Assembly: GCF_003012775.1 (NCBI RefSeq)
Contig: NZ_PXYG01000012.1
Span: 26,095-90,094 of the forward strand
Direction of reading: 5' to 3'
DNA length: 64,000 bases
Source of the DNA: Zobellella endophytica
GTDB taxonomy: Bacteria; Pseudomonadota; Gammaproteobacteria; Enterobacterales; Aeromonadaceae
The first letter of the stretch is position 1. Every line of letters begins with the position of its first letter. The notes below the pieces were generated by a model, which was not told where the DNA came from, did not search any database, and saw nothing but the letters and a program-made list of their open reading frames with translations. The position numbers and the translations under genes are program-made. This document shows, piece after piece, positions 27,320 to 35,422 of the stretch.

Positions 27320-28267
27320 ATGTCCCACGCCACCCTGACCCAAGTGGTCCCCCTCAACGCCAACGCCGCCCAGCGCGGGCTCGGTTACCTGGCCGCCGCC
27401 GGCACCGTGCTGATCTGGTCGGTCTACTTTCTGTCGTTGCGGCTGGGGGCCCTGTCGTCCCTGGGGCCGCTGGACATCACCCTGTTCCGTTACGCCGTGC
27501 CCGGCCTGGTGCTGCTGCCGCTGCTGCTGGCCCGGCGGGCGCGGATCCGGGCGGTGAACCCGCTGTGGCTGCTGGGCATGGTGCTGGGCGCCGGCCTGCC
27601 GTTTTTCCTGCTCAGCGTGCTCGGCATGGGGCTGGCGCCGGTGGTGCAGGGCAGCACCCTGATCCCCGGTACCGCGCCCCTGTTCGTGTCCCTGCTGGCG
27701 GCCTGGGTGTTCGGCCAGCGGGTGCCGGCCTGGCGCCGGCTCGGCCTGGCCACGGTGCTGGCGGGGGTGCTCTGCCTGCTGTGGCAGGGCATGAACGAAA
27801 GCGGTGAGCTGGGCCTGGGTCAACTGCTGTTTTTGCTGTGCAGCCTGTTGTGGGCCCTGTTCACCATCTGCGTGCGCCAGAGCGGGCTCCGGCCGCTGGA
27901 GGTGGCGGCGGTGGTGACGGTGCCCAACGGCGCCCTGGTGGTGGCTTGGCTGCTGTTCGGCCAGACCCCGCTCACCCTGGGCCAGGTGCCGATGCAGGAA
28001 TGGCTGGCCCAACTGCTGGTGCAGGGGCTGGTGGTGGGCCTGGGCGCGGGTTTTCTGTTCGGCTATGCCATCGGCCGGCTGGGCGCCGAGATCAGCGCCG
28101 CCATCGGTTCCCTGACCCCGGTGTGCGCCACCCTGCTGGCCTGGTGCTGGCTGGGCGAGCAAATCACGCCCCTCACCGGCCTGGGCCTGGGGTTGGTGAC
28201 CCTGGGGGTGATCGGCGCCAGCGGCCTGGTGAGCCGGGAGGGACGGGCGCGGCAGGAGAACGGCTAG
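27320..28267 (+). CDS. EamA-family (DMT) transporter
   Basis: 315-residue inner-membrane protein with ten hydrophobic segments in two EamA repeats (each about 140 residues; the second ends GSLTPVCATLLAWCWLGEQITPLTGLGLGLVTLGVI). Members export amino acids or other small metabolites. Start ATG 27320 has GCGGAG 9 bases upstream; a longer reading begins in the promoter area. Divergent from the Lrp-PPK2 gene: an Lrp-type regulator beside an exporter is the usual pattern for amino-acid efflux control. Confidence 0.85.
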   Translation: MSHATLTQVVPLNANAAQRGLGYLAAAGTVLIWSVYFLSLRLGALSSLGPLDITLFRYAVPGLVLLPLLLARRARIRAVNPLWLLGMVLGAGLPFFLLSVLGMGLAPVVQGSTLIPGTAPLFVSLLAAWVFGQRVPAWRRLGLATVLAGVLCLLWQGMNESGELGLGQLLFLLCSLLWALFTICVRQSGLRPLEVAAVVTVPNGALVVAWLLFGQTPLTLGQVPMQEWLAQLLVQGLVVGLGAGFLFGYAIGRLGAEISAAIGSLTPVCATLLAWCWLGEQITPLTGLGLGLVTLGVIGASGLVSREGRARQENG

Positions 28268-28274
28268 CCCGCCG

Positions 28275-28442
28275 TCTTGGGGCGCAGGCGGCCCGCCTGC
28301 CTTCGCGCGTAGCGCGACCCCTCGGATTGGCATAGCACACCACAGGTTTAAAGAGGTCAAGGCAGAACAGGCAGCGCGGGTTGGGTTGTGCCTTCACCGA
28401 ACTCGGTGTCACCCTCATGCGGGCGGCCACCCGCGCCCCAAG
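28275..28442. repeat. Inverted pair of GC-rich repeats (copy B and partner)
   Basis: CTTGGGGCGCAGGCGGCC begins at 28275 and the reverse complement of a very similar word closes the element at 28442 (GGGCGGCCACCCGCGCCCCA region). The right half (28402-28442) matches the repeat at 9463-9502. A further hairpin TCGCGC-GTA-GCGCGA lies inside. The whole may be a 168-base REP/BIME- or MITE-like unit in the gap after the EamA gene; no gene is visible in it. Confidence 0.5.
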
Positions 28443-28478
28443 AACCGTCGCTGCCTCAGTATTAAGCCAGGCGGTGTT

Positions 28479-29420
28479 CTAGTCCGCGGTCTGGCTATCC
28501 CGGCTCAGCTTGAGGTAGACCCCCAGGCCGGCCAGCATGGCCACCGCCGCCATCAGCATCCAGACCGCGTTGATCAGCTGGTTGCCGACGTCGCCGCCGT
28601 CGAGTAGCGACTTGAACATCAGCAGCAAGGCTTCGATGGATACCGCGATGATGATGGCCGCCATAAAGCGGGAGATGGTGCGCCGGGTCGAGTCGTGATG
28701 GTGGATGTCCTTGTTCACCAGCACCTCTTCCTCGAGGATGGTCTTGCCCAGATCGAAGATCGACATGCCCAGGGTGATCAGGATGACGATGCCGAAGGCC
28801 CCGGTGGCCACATGGTTGTTTTCGTCGAACAGCGAGAACAGGGATTCCAGCGCCGAATAGAGCAGCAGGGCCGCCACCACGATCAGCAGGCCGCCGATAA
28901 GGCCGTAGATCCACTGGAAGTAGTGGTGGCAGCGAAAGCGCATCTCGTCGCCGTTGAGGTAGGAGATCAGCCGGCGCAGGTTGAAGTTGATCACCAGGTA
29001 GCCGCGATCCCGGCCCTGTTCATCCACCAGGTGTTGCACCACCGAAATCGCCAGCTGGTGGGTGGCGTTGGACAGGTAGGGGCTGGTGACCACCACGGCG
29101 TTGCTGCTCTTTCTGGCGGCCAGGACATAGGGGCGCTGGCTGCGGTCGCTGCCCTTGCCCAGCGAGCGGCGCTTGCGTTCGCTCATGGTGGGGCTGTAGG
29201 CGGAGTCCGTCAGTTGGATGCCATCGTTGTCCAGGCCGTAGAGCAGCTCCACGAAGGGATAGGCCCGGCTGAGGTAGTTGATGGTCTGCTGCTGGGCCTG
29301 TTCGCTCTGCAGCAACTCCAGCCCGTTCAGGCTGGTCATGATCGACTCCATCAGGCTGTGAATAACGGACTCGTATTGCTGGTACTGCGCCAGCAGGCGG
29401 AAATGGTTGTGTGTGCTCAC
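28479..29420 (-). CDS. Membrane protein with PDC-like sensor domain
   Basis: 313 residues. The N-terminal half is a soluble, PDC/Cache-like domain (LSRAYPFVELLYGLDNDGIQLTDSAYS, RPYVLAARKS, HQLAISVVQHLVDEQGRDRGYLVINFNLRRL). The C-terminal half has four to five membrane segments separated by a cytoplasmic HHHDSTRRTISRFMAAII stretch. No kinase, GGDEF or chemotaxis output domain is present, so it is a sensor or regulator of unknown output. The start is taken as GTG 29420; no good ribosome site is seen and an ATG further upstream (MSCCCVTV..) is possible. Upstream in-frame codons cross the LysE gene and are not part of this protein. Confidence 0.65.
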   Translation of the reverse strand: MSTHNHFRLLAQYQQYESVIHSLMESIMTSLNGLELLQSEQAQQQTINYLSRAYPFVELLYGLDNDGIQLTDSAYSPTMSERKRRSLGKGSDRSQRPYVLAARKSSNAVVVTSPYLSNATHQLAISVVQHLVDEQGRDRGYLVINFNLRRLISYLNGDEMRFRCHHYFQWIYGLIGGLLIVVAALLLYSALESLFSLFDENNHVATGAFGIVILITLGMSIFDLGKTILEEEVLVNKDIHHHDSTRRTISRFMAAIIIAVSIEALLLMFKSLLDGGDVGNQLINAVWMLMAAVAMLAGLGVYLKLSRDSQTAD

Positions 29421-29611
29421 GGCGGAGAAATTCTCTGGGGTTTGAAATGGGGTGGCTGGGAGCACGACTGTAACGCAGCAGCATGACATTATTCGAGCAC
29501 TGAACAAAAAACTGCCGAAAGTTGTGATCTCGCCAAGGGTGAGGGTGCAGTGGCGGGTTGCCATGGGGAACAATATGCCCGTGCGGCCGGCACGGGCCGA
29601 TAATGATGGGG

Positions 29612-30241
29612 TTAGCGCGACAGACTGGCGGAGGCCAGCAAGGCGCCGAAGCCGGTCAGTAGCACGCCGAACACCCGATCGACCCAGTGGCGCAGCGCCA
29701 TCATGCGGGAACGCACCGGGCCGGCCGAGAAGAGCAGGGCCACCAGGGAAAACCAGAGCAGGTGAGCCAGCGAAATAAAAGCGCCGTAGCCGAGCTGGAC
29801 GGCCAGCGGGGTGCCCGGCTGTACCACCTGCATGAACAGGCTGACGATGAAGACGGTGGTCTTGGGGTTGAGCGCATTGGTCAGGAATCCCGCCCTGAAC
29901 GCGCCCAGATCCGACAGCGCCGCTGCCGCGCCGCCGTTCCCGTCGTTCTTGCCATCGTCCAGCGGTGTGCTTTTCAGCATCCTGATGCCCAGCCAGATTA
30001 GGTAGGCGGCACCGGCCAGCTTCAGCAGGTTGAACAGCCAGATCGACTGGGTCATCAACAGGCCCACGCCGAGCAGGGTGTAGGTCAGGTGTACCAGCAC
30101 GCCCGCGCCGATGCCGACGGCGGTCAGCACGCCGGCCCGGCGCGAAAGCAGCAGGCTGTTGCGCGATACCAGGGCGAAGTCCGGCCCCGGACTTATCACC
30201 GCCAGCATGGTTATTGTGATCACAGCTATCATTTCGGTCAT
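29612..30241 (-). CDS. LysE/RhtB-family amino-acid exporter
   Basis: 209-residue inner-membrane protein with about six hydrophobic segments and the family start MLAVISPGPDFALVSRNSLL, then GFLTNALNPKTTVFIVSLF. The family exports lysine, threonine, homoserine lactone and similar compounds. Start ATG 30241 has AGGA 5 bases upstream; an extra 7 codons upstream are less likely. Divergent from a LysR gene 64 bases away, its probable regulator. Confidence 0.88.
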   Translation of the reverse strand: MTEMIAVITITMLAVISPGPDFALVSRNSLLLSRRAGVLTAVGIGAGVLVHLTYTLLGVGLLMTQSIWLFNLLKLAGAAYLIWLGIRMLKSTPLDDGKNDGNGGAAAALSDLGAFRAGFLTNALNPKTTVFIVSLFMQVVQPGTPLAVQLGYGAFISLAHLLWFSLVALLFSAGPVRSRMMALRHWVDRVFGVLLTGFGALLASASLSR

Positions 30242-30305
30242 GTTTATCCTCGATGGGCTCAACTATCATCCAGAATATATTTGATGGAATGGGATAATAA
30301 AAACG

Positions 30306-31238
30306 ATGAATGCTGACATGTATTGTGAGCACAATTCACATAACAAGGGTGCCAGGCTGCCCTCTTTGGCCGCGTTGCGCTGTTTCGAGGCGGCAGCCGG
30401 TACCGAGAGCTTCAGCCGCGCCGCCGAGCGGTTGAACCTGACCCATGGTGCCATCAGCCGGGCCGTGCGGCTGCTGGAGGATGAATTAGGCGTGGCCCTG
30501 TTCGAGCGGAGGGGGCGGCGGGTGTTCTTGACCGACGCCGGCCGCAAGCTGGCCGAGGCGGTACGGCAAGGATTCGGCGTGATTGCCGCGACCGCCCGGG
30601 AACTGCGCGAGTCGGGGCAGAGCAGGCCGTTGACCATCTCCTGCGAACCCACCTTGCTGATGCGCTGGCTTATCCCGCGCCTGCCGCAATTCCAGGCGTT
30701 GCATCCCGAGGTATCGATCCAGCTGGTGGCCGGTGGCGGCCCCGTCGGGTTCGCGGGGGGCATCGACCTGGCCATAAGACGCAACGATTTCGACTGGCCG
30801 GCCCACTACCATGCGGTGCGGCTGTTTGACGAGCGCACCGGCCCCGTGTGCCGTGCCGATCGGATAGCGGATTTCATCCGGCAGGACGACAATGGCGTGG
30901 CGCATCTCCGTCTGGACGCTACCCGCCTCCATTCCCGTACCCGTCTGGATGCCTGGGCGAGCTGGTGGCGGGGGATGGGCGAAGATAGCGACGAGGCCCC
31001 CGGGCAGGTATTCGAGCATTTCTATTTCAGCCTGCAGGCGGCGATAGCGGGAATTGGCGTCGCCATCGGGCCCTGGCCGCTGGTGTGCGACGACATCGAC
31101 AGCGGCATCCTGGCCGCCCCATTCGGATTTCGCGCCGACGGCAGCGGTTATTATCTGCTGGCGCCCGGCGCGTTCGAGCAGAACAGCCCCCAGGGGTGTT
31201 TTCAGCGGTGGCTGCACGCCCTGTCGCCGCAGGCGTAA
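30306..31238 (+). CDS. LysR-family regulator (GcvA-like)
   Basis: 310-residue LysR regulator of the GcvA-like group: LPSLAALRCFEAAAGTESFS, RAAERLNLTHGAISRAVRLLEDELG winged helix-turn-helix, FERRGRRVFLTDAGRKL, and effector domain with IDLAIRRNDFDWP. Divergent from the LysE-family exporter, which it probably controls. It marks the left edge of the accessory island. Confidence 0.87.
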   Translation: MNADMYCEHNSHNKGARLPSLAALRCFEAAAGTESFSRAAERLNLTHGAISRAVRLLEDELGVALFERRGRRVFLTDAGRKLAEAVRQGFGVIAATARELRESGQSRPLTISCEPTLLMRWLIPRLPQFQALHPEVSIQLVAGGGPVGFAGGIDLAIRRNDFDWPAHYHAVRLFDERTGPVCRADRIADFIRQDDNGVAHLRLDATRLHSRTRLDAWASWWRGMGEDSDEAPGQVFEHFYFSLQAAIAGIGVAIGPWPLVCDDIDSGILAAPFGFRADGSGYYLLAPGAFEQNSPQGCFQRWLHALSPQA

Positions 31239-31579
31239 ACAGAAACGGGGGGAGAACCCCGCCGGAGCTGCTGGCAGTTTGTTCCACCAGAACAGGCCAG
31301 CCAGTGGCAAGAGCAGTCCGCTCCATAGGAGTGTTGATTGTATGTAGAGGGCGTGGGTGTCCGGTTTATCCACCCTTTGCCTGGGCAAGAACCCTGATTT
31401 GGCCTCAGTACGCGGGGTGCACTGAGTAAGATGTTGCTCTGAAAGAACATACTACATATCGGTTGTTGGACTGTCCGTTATGGCAGGACGCTCCATAATG
31501 GTGGGTAAGCCATGAGTAGGTAATTTAAGTGAAACTATAACTTCCCTAAAGTACAATAAATAAAGCTGTAGCTTCACTG
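31239..31579. other. Gene-free gap at left edge of the island
   Basis: 341 bases with no convincing gene on either strand. It holds the inverted-repeat words near 31529-31575 described separately and becomes visibly richer in A/T toward the right. No tRNA or integrase is seen here. Confidence 0.6.
31529..31576. repeat. Inverted repeat downstream of hipA-1, shared word with its promoter
   Basis: GTGAAACTATAACTTC (31529-31544) faces a second arm reading AAAGCTGTAGCTTCAC (near 31561-31576). The 12-base word GTGAAACTATAA recurs on the minus strand at 33395-33384, upstream of hipB-1. The two copies therefore bracket the whole module in inverted orientation. Confidence 0.5.
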
Positions 31580-32824
31580 TTAATCGATATTGAACGCAGA
31601 CTTCATGGCTTCTTGCTCGGCGCGCGAAATGCCGATCCGGTTGGCAAGTTCGCGCCATTGGTCTACCGATGCCAGGACGTTAACGAAGATATCCTCGGCC
31701 TTCTTTTGGGTGAGCTGGAAGAACTCGATGACCTCGAAGGCCAGCTCATAGCTCAAACTGTTGTCCTTTTCATCGATGTTGAGGTGCAGGCCATTGGCCA
31801 TCGCCGTCGGGTTGATGTCGTACGCGGGGGACAGGCGCCAGCCTTCACCGTCAAACAGAAAGCCATGGTTGCGCAGGTGGTCATCGACGTTGGATAGCGC
31901 AATGTTAAAGACGATACGACGCCACAGTTGGGCCAGGTCGTCCCGGGTGTGGCTGCCGCGGTTGGTCAGGAATTCGGCGAGCTCCAGATAGCTGGCGCCG
32001 TCCTCGCCGTCATAGTATTCGAGCTGCGTCATGGCCGACGAAAAATGAAGGCGTTGGTCTCCATCGCGATCAAAGCGTTTGGTCAGAAAGGTGTGATGAG
32101 CCGAGTTGTTGCGCGCGATGCGGCATTCGGCCATCTCAATGCCGGCGCCCTGTGCCAGGAGGTAAGTCAGGTATTCCCAGGCGCCGATATCATGGTCGTC
32201 ATGCTGGCTGGGAAACTTGGCGATCCAGAGATGGCCCTGTTCATCCGCTACCGAGGCTTTCGGGCGGGCGCCGCCCAGGGATGAGCCTGGCGAGATCAGC
32301 ATGGACAGCCACTTCATGTAGTCGGGATCATCATGGTCCAGGTTCTGCTCGACCTGTCGGGCGGCATGTTCGAGTTCTCGCAGCGATGTCATCGGGGGCG
32401 CCGAGAGGCGCTTGTCATCGTCGAGAAAAGGGCCCTTCAGATCTGTCTTGAAGCGCAGGGCGCCCATACGGTATTCATCATACACACCCAGAAGGTAATC
32501 GCTCTCTTGCAGGGGGTTCACTCGCCGGCCCTCCCGGCGGGCCATTGCCGCTTCGCGTCGCTGCATCAGCAAACGGCCCCAACGATCAGGACAGGAGTCC
32601 AGAAAGGTCCTGAAGTTGCGATCATCCCCCTTGTGCTGATTGCCTTCAAACAGGTGAAGATCAGGATCGATCTTCAAATAGGGAGCATCGCCCCGTCGAA
32701 GCCAGTCGAGCGCATAGGCGAAGCTGAAGTGCTCTTTGCCGCGTACCTGGTCCGCCGTCAGGGTGCCGATCAGGACGGGTTCGTCTTCGATCCAGTCGGC
32801 AAAGACATGGATATCACGGTTCAT
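31580..32824 (-). CDS. HipA-family kinase toxin (module 1)
   Basis: 414-residue HipA-type protein kinase fold, divergent from E. coli HipA. It retains the Gly-rich loop GSSLGGARPKAS, the ATP-site strand HLWIAKFPS, the catalytic segment ALSNVDDHLRNHGFL and the metal-binding AYDINP. HipA kinases phosphorylate aminoacyl-tRNA synthetases and cause growth arrest; the target of this subgroup is unknown. The start overlaps the stop of the upstream HTH gene (ATGA), the usual antitoxin-toxin coupling. First of two hip modules in tandem. Confidence 0.85.
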   Translation of the reverse strand: MNRDIHVFADWIEDEPVLIGTLTADQVRGKEHFSFAYALDWLRRGDAPYLKIDPDLHLFEGNQHKGDDRNFRTFLDSCPDRWGRLLMQRREAAMARREGRRVNPLQESDYLLGVYDEYRMGALRFKTDLKGPFLDDDKRLSAPPMTSLRELEHAARQVEQNLDHDDPDYMKWLSMLISPGSSLGGARPKASVADEQGHLWIAKFPSQHDDHDIGAWEYLTYLLAQGAGIEMAECRIARNNSAHHTFLTKRFDRDGDQRLHFSSAMTQLEYYDGEDGASYLELAEFLTNRGSHTRDDLAQLWRRIVFNIALSNVDDHLRNHGFLFDGEGWRLSPAYDINPTAMANGLHLNIDEKDNSLSYELAFEVIEFFQLTQKKAEDIFVNVLASVDQWRELANRIGISRAEQEAMKSAFNID

Positions 32825-33348
32825 GCGTCCTCTCCGCTTGAGGATGTATCAGGCTGACCGTCGTGCGGATTCTGCCCTTGCCTGTCATCCTGGTTTGCCC
32901 GTGACCTGGCCAACTCCAGCAGCGATTGTATATGCTGAGAGCTGGCTGGTTTCGATACCGGTGCCGATGCTTTTGGCGTGGGACGGTGTGGCATACCACC
33001 CGAGGTGGAAGAGGGCCGGTCCGATGCGGGCCTGGTTCCCGGCTGAGTGGTTTTCAGCAGTGCAATGTCCTGCAGTTTGCGCCCCATGGCATCATCCAGC
33101 GCCACCTTGGCCAGATCCTCGGCCAGTCCCAGGACCGCCAGCACGCGCAGGTAGTGCCCGATCGACACGGTGGACTCGCCACGCTCGATGTTGCGCAACG
33201 TTGGCTTGGACAAGCCTGTGCGCTCTGCAATCATCGTCTGGGTGATCTTGCGGCGTTTCATCGCCAGACGGATATTCTCCCCGAGCTGTTGCAGGATCTT
33301 CTGCTCTTTGGGGAAGACGACGGCCTGGCGTTTTTGTTTGGTCTGCAT
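32821..33348 (-). CDS. XRE-type HTH antitoxin, HipB-like (module 1)
   Basis: 175 residues from ATG 33348 (ATG 33360 would add 4). Residues about 17-80 are an XRE helix-turn-helix: LGENIRLAMKRRKITQTMIAERTGLSKPTLRNIERGESTVSIGHYLRVLAVLG. The remaining 90 residues are Pro/Ser/Gln-rich and look disordered, as in antitoxins whose tail binds or blocks the toxin; this tail is much longer than that of E. coli HipB (88 residues in all). It overlaps hipA-1 by 4 bases. Palindromes directly upstream suggest autoregulation. Neither start has a clear ribosome site. Confidence 0.78.
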   Translation of the reverse strand: MQTKQKRQAVVFPKEQKILQQLGENIRLAMKRRKITQTMIAERTGLSKPTLRNIERGESTVSIGHYLRVLAVLGLAEDLAKVALDDAMGRKLQDIALLKTTQPGTRPASDRPSSTSGGMPHRPTPKASAPVSKPASSQHIQSLLELARSRANQDDRQGQNPHDGQPDTSSSGEDA

Positions 33349-33361
33349 GACACTACACATT

Positions 33362-33395
33362 CATAAAACAGGATTTTATGAAATTATAGTTTCAC
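33362..33395. promoter_or_regulatory. Palindromes upstream of hipB-1
   Basis: Two overlapping inverted repeats: CATAAAA-CAGGA-TTTTATG (33362-33380) and TGAAA-TTATAG-TTTCA (33379-33394). They sit just before the HTH gene, the expected place for an autoregulatory operator. The minus strand includes GTGAAACTATAA, repeated downstream of hipA-1. Confidence 0.55.
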
Positions 33396-33697
33396 AAAAA
33401 AAGATGAACAAGGCCGCCGGGAAGACGAGTTCGGCACACCGCTTCGTTGACGGGTCGCGGCCAGTGTGTCCGGCGTGCGACTCGGCCAGCCCGGGAATGC
33501 CGTGCCACCTTCCCGGCATGCTCTTCACTTCCCGATGCAGAAAGTGAAGTTTTCTTTAATATCATATAGATGCTGACTTTTCGGGGTCCCTTTGGGGGAA
33601 AGTGATTTAAGTCAGCGATTTGAAAAACTGATCACAGATGCCCATGGTGTGATGCCGGCCCAGTCTGCAATCGTTTCCCGCCGATATGTTCGGTTGT
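33396..33697. other. Gene-free gap between the two hip modules
   Basis: About 300 bases without a supported gene. It contains a short palindromic stretch near 33495-33520 (GCATGC-type words) and the promoter area for hipB-1 on the minus strand; otherwise I see nothing definite. Confidence 0.5.
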
Positions 33698-35017
33698 TCA
33701 ATCTCTGCCGGTCGTTAGCCGGGAGGACCTGGCCTTTACTCCTCCCAGTATTGAGTCACGGATGTGACCGGGGAAATCGTTTGGCAACTGCTTTCTGACC
33801 TTGTCGATGGCAGTATCAACCGAGCCTGCTACTTCCGCCAGAATGGTCGCCATCGCCTCCTGAGAAAAGCCTACTGCTTTGGCTGTCTGGAAGAAGTGCC
33901 TTGGAAAGATTTGCTCAATGCCGTACTTCCTGCCTTTCGTACCTTTGAGACCCATGGCCAGTTTGGCATCACGTGGATGAAGACCTCTGCCACCAAACAC
34001 CGGGTACATGGAAAGAATGTCGTAGAAAGGGGTCAGGCGAAAGCGGCCATCGGGCTCAATGAACACGGAAAAGTTTTTGGCATGGCCATCTGTTGCGGCC
34101 AGCAGCCAAAACAATACCTGTGCTTTCATGAACCGATAGCGGTCTTGCTCGGCATTGGCTGAGCCCAGCAGGTAGGACATGATCTCAGCAATTCCCGGTC
34201 CACCGTGATTCTCGTACTTCTGTGCCGATGGGACGTTCAGAACCTGACAAAAGTCCTCCTGCGGCAAGCGCATAAGCCAGCTGCCATCCGATGCATATTT
34301 ACGGTCAAAACGCTCAACAGCCAGAGCCTTGATGCTGCCCACCTGCATCATGAAGCAGTCGGGCACCGGCAAGCCAAACTCTCGTGCCAGCAAGGTACAG
34401 AGATACTCGTTTTCGACACTGTCGGACAGGTCAATGGCATATGAGTGGCTTTCTATTCTGCCGATGGGCAACTTGATGATATGGGTTGTTGGTGTGGCAT
34501 TACGGGGCTGGCACCATTTATCCCCCAGGAGCAGCAGTGCCGTTTTCTCCTGGGCGCCGGCGATGGAAATCCGAAAGTCTTCTGCTTCCTCGATCATCCC
34601 CAGAGGAGCACCTGCCTGATAGCCGGTTAGCACCTTTTCCAGCTCCCCGTCAGACAACACCTTGTATTCCATTTTTCGAATATCGCCGGGGGGAATGTCC
34701 TGTGGCAACAGTTGCAGCGCACCCACAGTGTCGGCCCCAACCTTGGACAGCAAATCGAAAGGCTGAGTCGAGTTTGCGTGGTATCTGGCAAGGATCCGGT
34801 TCCTGACGTCAGGCGTATCAGGTAACAGGTTGTCAAAGAAGTTGTATGCTTCACTCCCTTGATACGTCTGATGGCGCAGTGGCATGGACAGTGATATCGG
34901 ACGGCTTCCTGGCAAGCGTAACCAGGCCTCGTCGTATTTGAAATGATGGGCTCCTGAGCCGGTTCGGGTGAAAACGCCCACCCGGTAACCGTTCATGTAG
35001 ACATCAAGCTCCGCCAT
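33698..35017 (-). CDS. hipA: Serine/threonine kinase toxin HipA (module 2)
   Basis: 439 residues, close to E. coli HipA (440) along its whole length: FNFFDNLLPD-type start (here YNFFDNLLPDTPDVRNRI), the phosphorylated-Ser loop ISIAGAQEKTALL, THIIKLPIG, VERFDRKYASDG, the catalytic TDGHAKNFSVFI with Asp, and LTPFYDILS with the metal-binding Asp. In E. coli HipA phosphorylates GltX and produces persisters; the same role is likely. Start ATG 35017 overlaps the hipB stop (TAATG) and has GGAGGAG 5 bases upstream; a GTG two codons earlier is less likely. Confidence 0.93.
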   Translation of the reverse strand: MAELDVYMNGYRVGVFTRTGSGAHHFKYDEAWLRLPGSRPISLSMPLRHQTYQGSEAYNFFDNLLPDTPDVRNRILARYHANSTQPFDLLSKVGADTVGALQLLPQDIPPGDIRKMEYKVLSDGELEKVLTGYQAGAPLGMIEEAEDFRISIAGAQEKTALLLLGDKWCQPRNATPTTHIIKLPIGRIESHSYAIDLSDSVENEYLCTLLAREFGLPVPDCFMMQVGSIKALAVERFDRKYASDGSWLMRLPQEDFCQVLNVPSAQKYENHGGPGIAEIMSYLLGSANAEQDRYRFMKAQVLFWLLAATDGHAKNFSVFIEPDGRFRLTPFYDILSMYPVFGGRGLHPRDAKLAMGLKGTKGRKYGIEQIFPRHFFQTAKAVGFSQEAMATILAEVAGSVDTAIDKVRKQLPNDFPGHIRDSILGGVKARSSRLTTGRD

Positions 35018-35283
35018 TACCACTCCTCCTTCCAGCCTGCTGATGCATCACTATCTGGGTCTGTGCCAGAGGTATTTCGTGGCTGAACCGTCAATTCCAG
35101 CTCCAATGCCGACAGGATCTTGAAGAAGGTCTCCAATTTGGTGGTGTCCGGGTGCAGTTCAAAGTTGGAAACCGTGTCCTGGCGGATCCCCACCTTGCCA
35201 GCCACCTTACCCTGGGAAAGTTTCTGGGTGAGTCTGACATCTTTGATGTAAGCGCTGAGCTGATGGGCACTAGTGATTTTCAT
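35017..35283 (-). CDS. hipB: Antitoxin HipB (module 2)
   Basis: 88 residues, the same length as E. coli HipB. HTH: LSQGKVAGKVGIRQDTVSNFELHPDTTKLETFFKILSALELELTV, matching the HipB pattern KIGIKQATISNFE..PD.T.L.TFFKIL.SLEL. The C-terminal tail ends in EW, as in E. coli HipB, where the last Trp and the disordered tail matter for toxin binding and Lon turnover. First gene of hipBA; an operator-like inverted repeat with the E. coli 8-base spacing lies about 75-100 bases upstream. Confidence 0.92.
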   Translation of the reverse strand: MKITSAHQLSAYIKDVRLTQKLSQGKVAGKVGIRQDTVSNFELHPDTTKLETFFKILSALELELTVQPRNTSGTDPDSDASAGWKEEW

Positions 35284-35317
35284 GGCTGGGCTACCTGACA
35301 GAATTGATACTTCTACA

Positions 35318-35383
35318 TTACACGCTATGGCAGGTATATCAAAATTTACACCTTGTAGCGGGTAAAATTGTCCTTACACGCTA
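35318..35383. promoter_or_regulatory. hipBA operator region (module 2)
   Basis: TAGCGGGTAA (35356-35365) and TTACACGCTA (35374-35383) form a 10-bp inverted repeat with one mismatch around exactly 8 bases, the same spacing as the E. coli hip operators (TATCC-N8-GGATA). The half-site TTACACGCTA recurs exactly at 35318-35327, nearer the gene. HipB-HipA autorepression is the likely function. Confidence 0.6.
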
Positions 35384-35422
35384 AAGCCGTTAATACCTCC
35401 AGTATCTGTTCTAGCGGATGAG

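Noticed and set aside
28479..30332. A single 617-codon gene covering the PDC-like protein and the LysE region
   Set aside because: The upstream half overlaps the LysE-family gene in another frame and has no protein-like character; only the part from about 29420 down is a real gene.
31360..31385. A TTATCCACC sequence as a DnaA box in the island gap
   Set aside because: Isolated, one mismatch, far from dnaA; chance match is likely.
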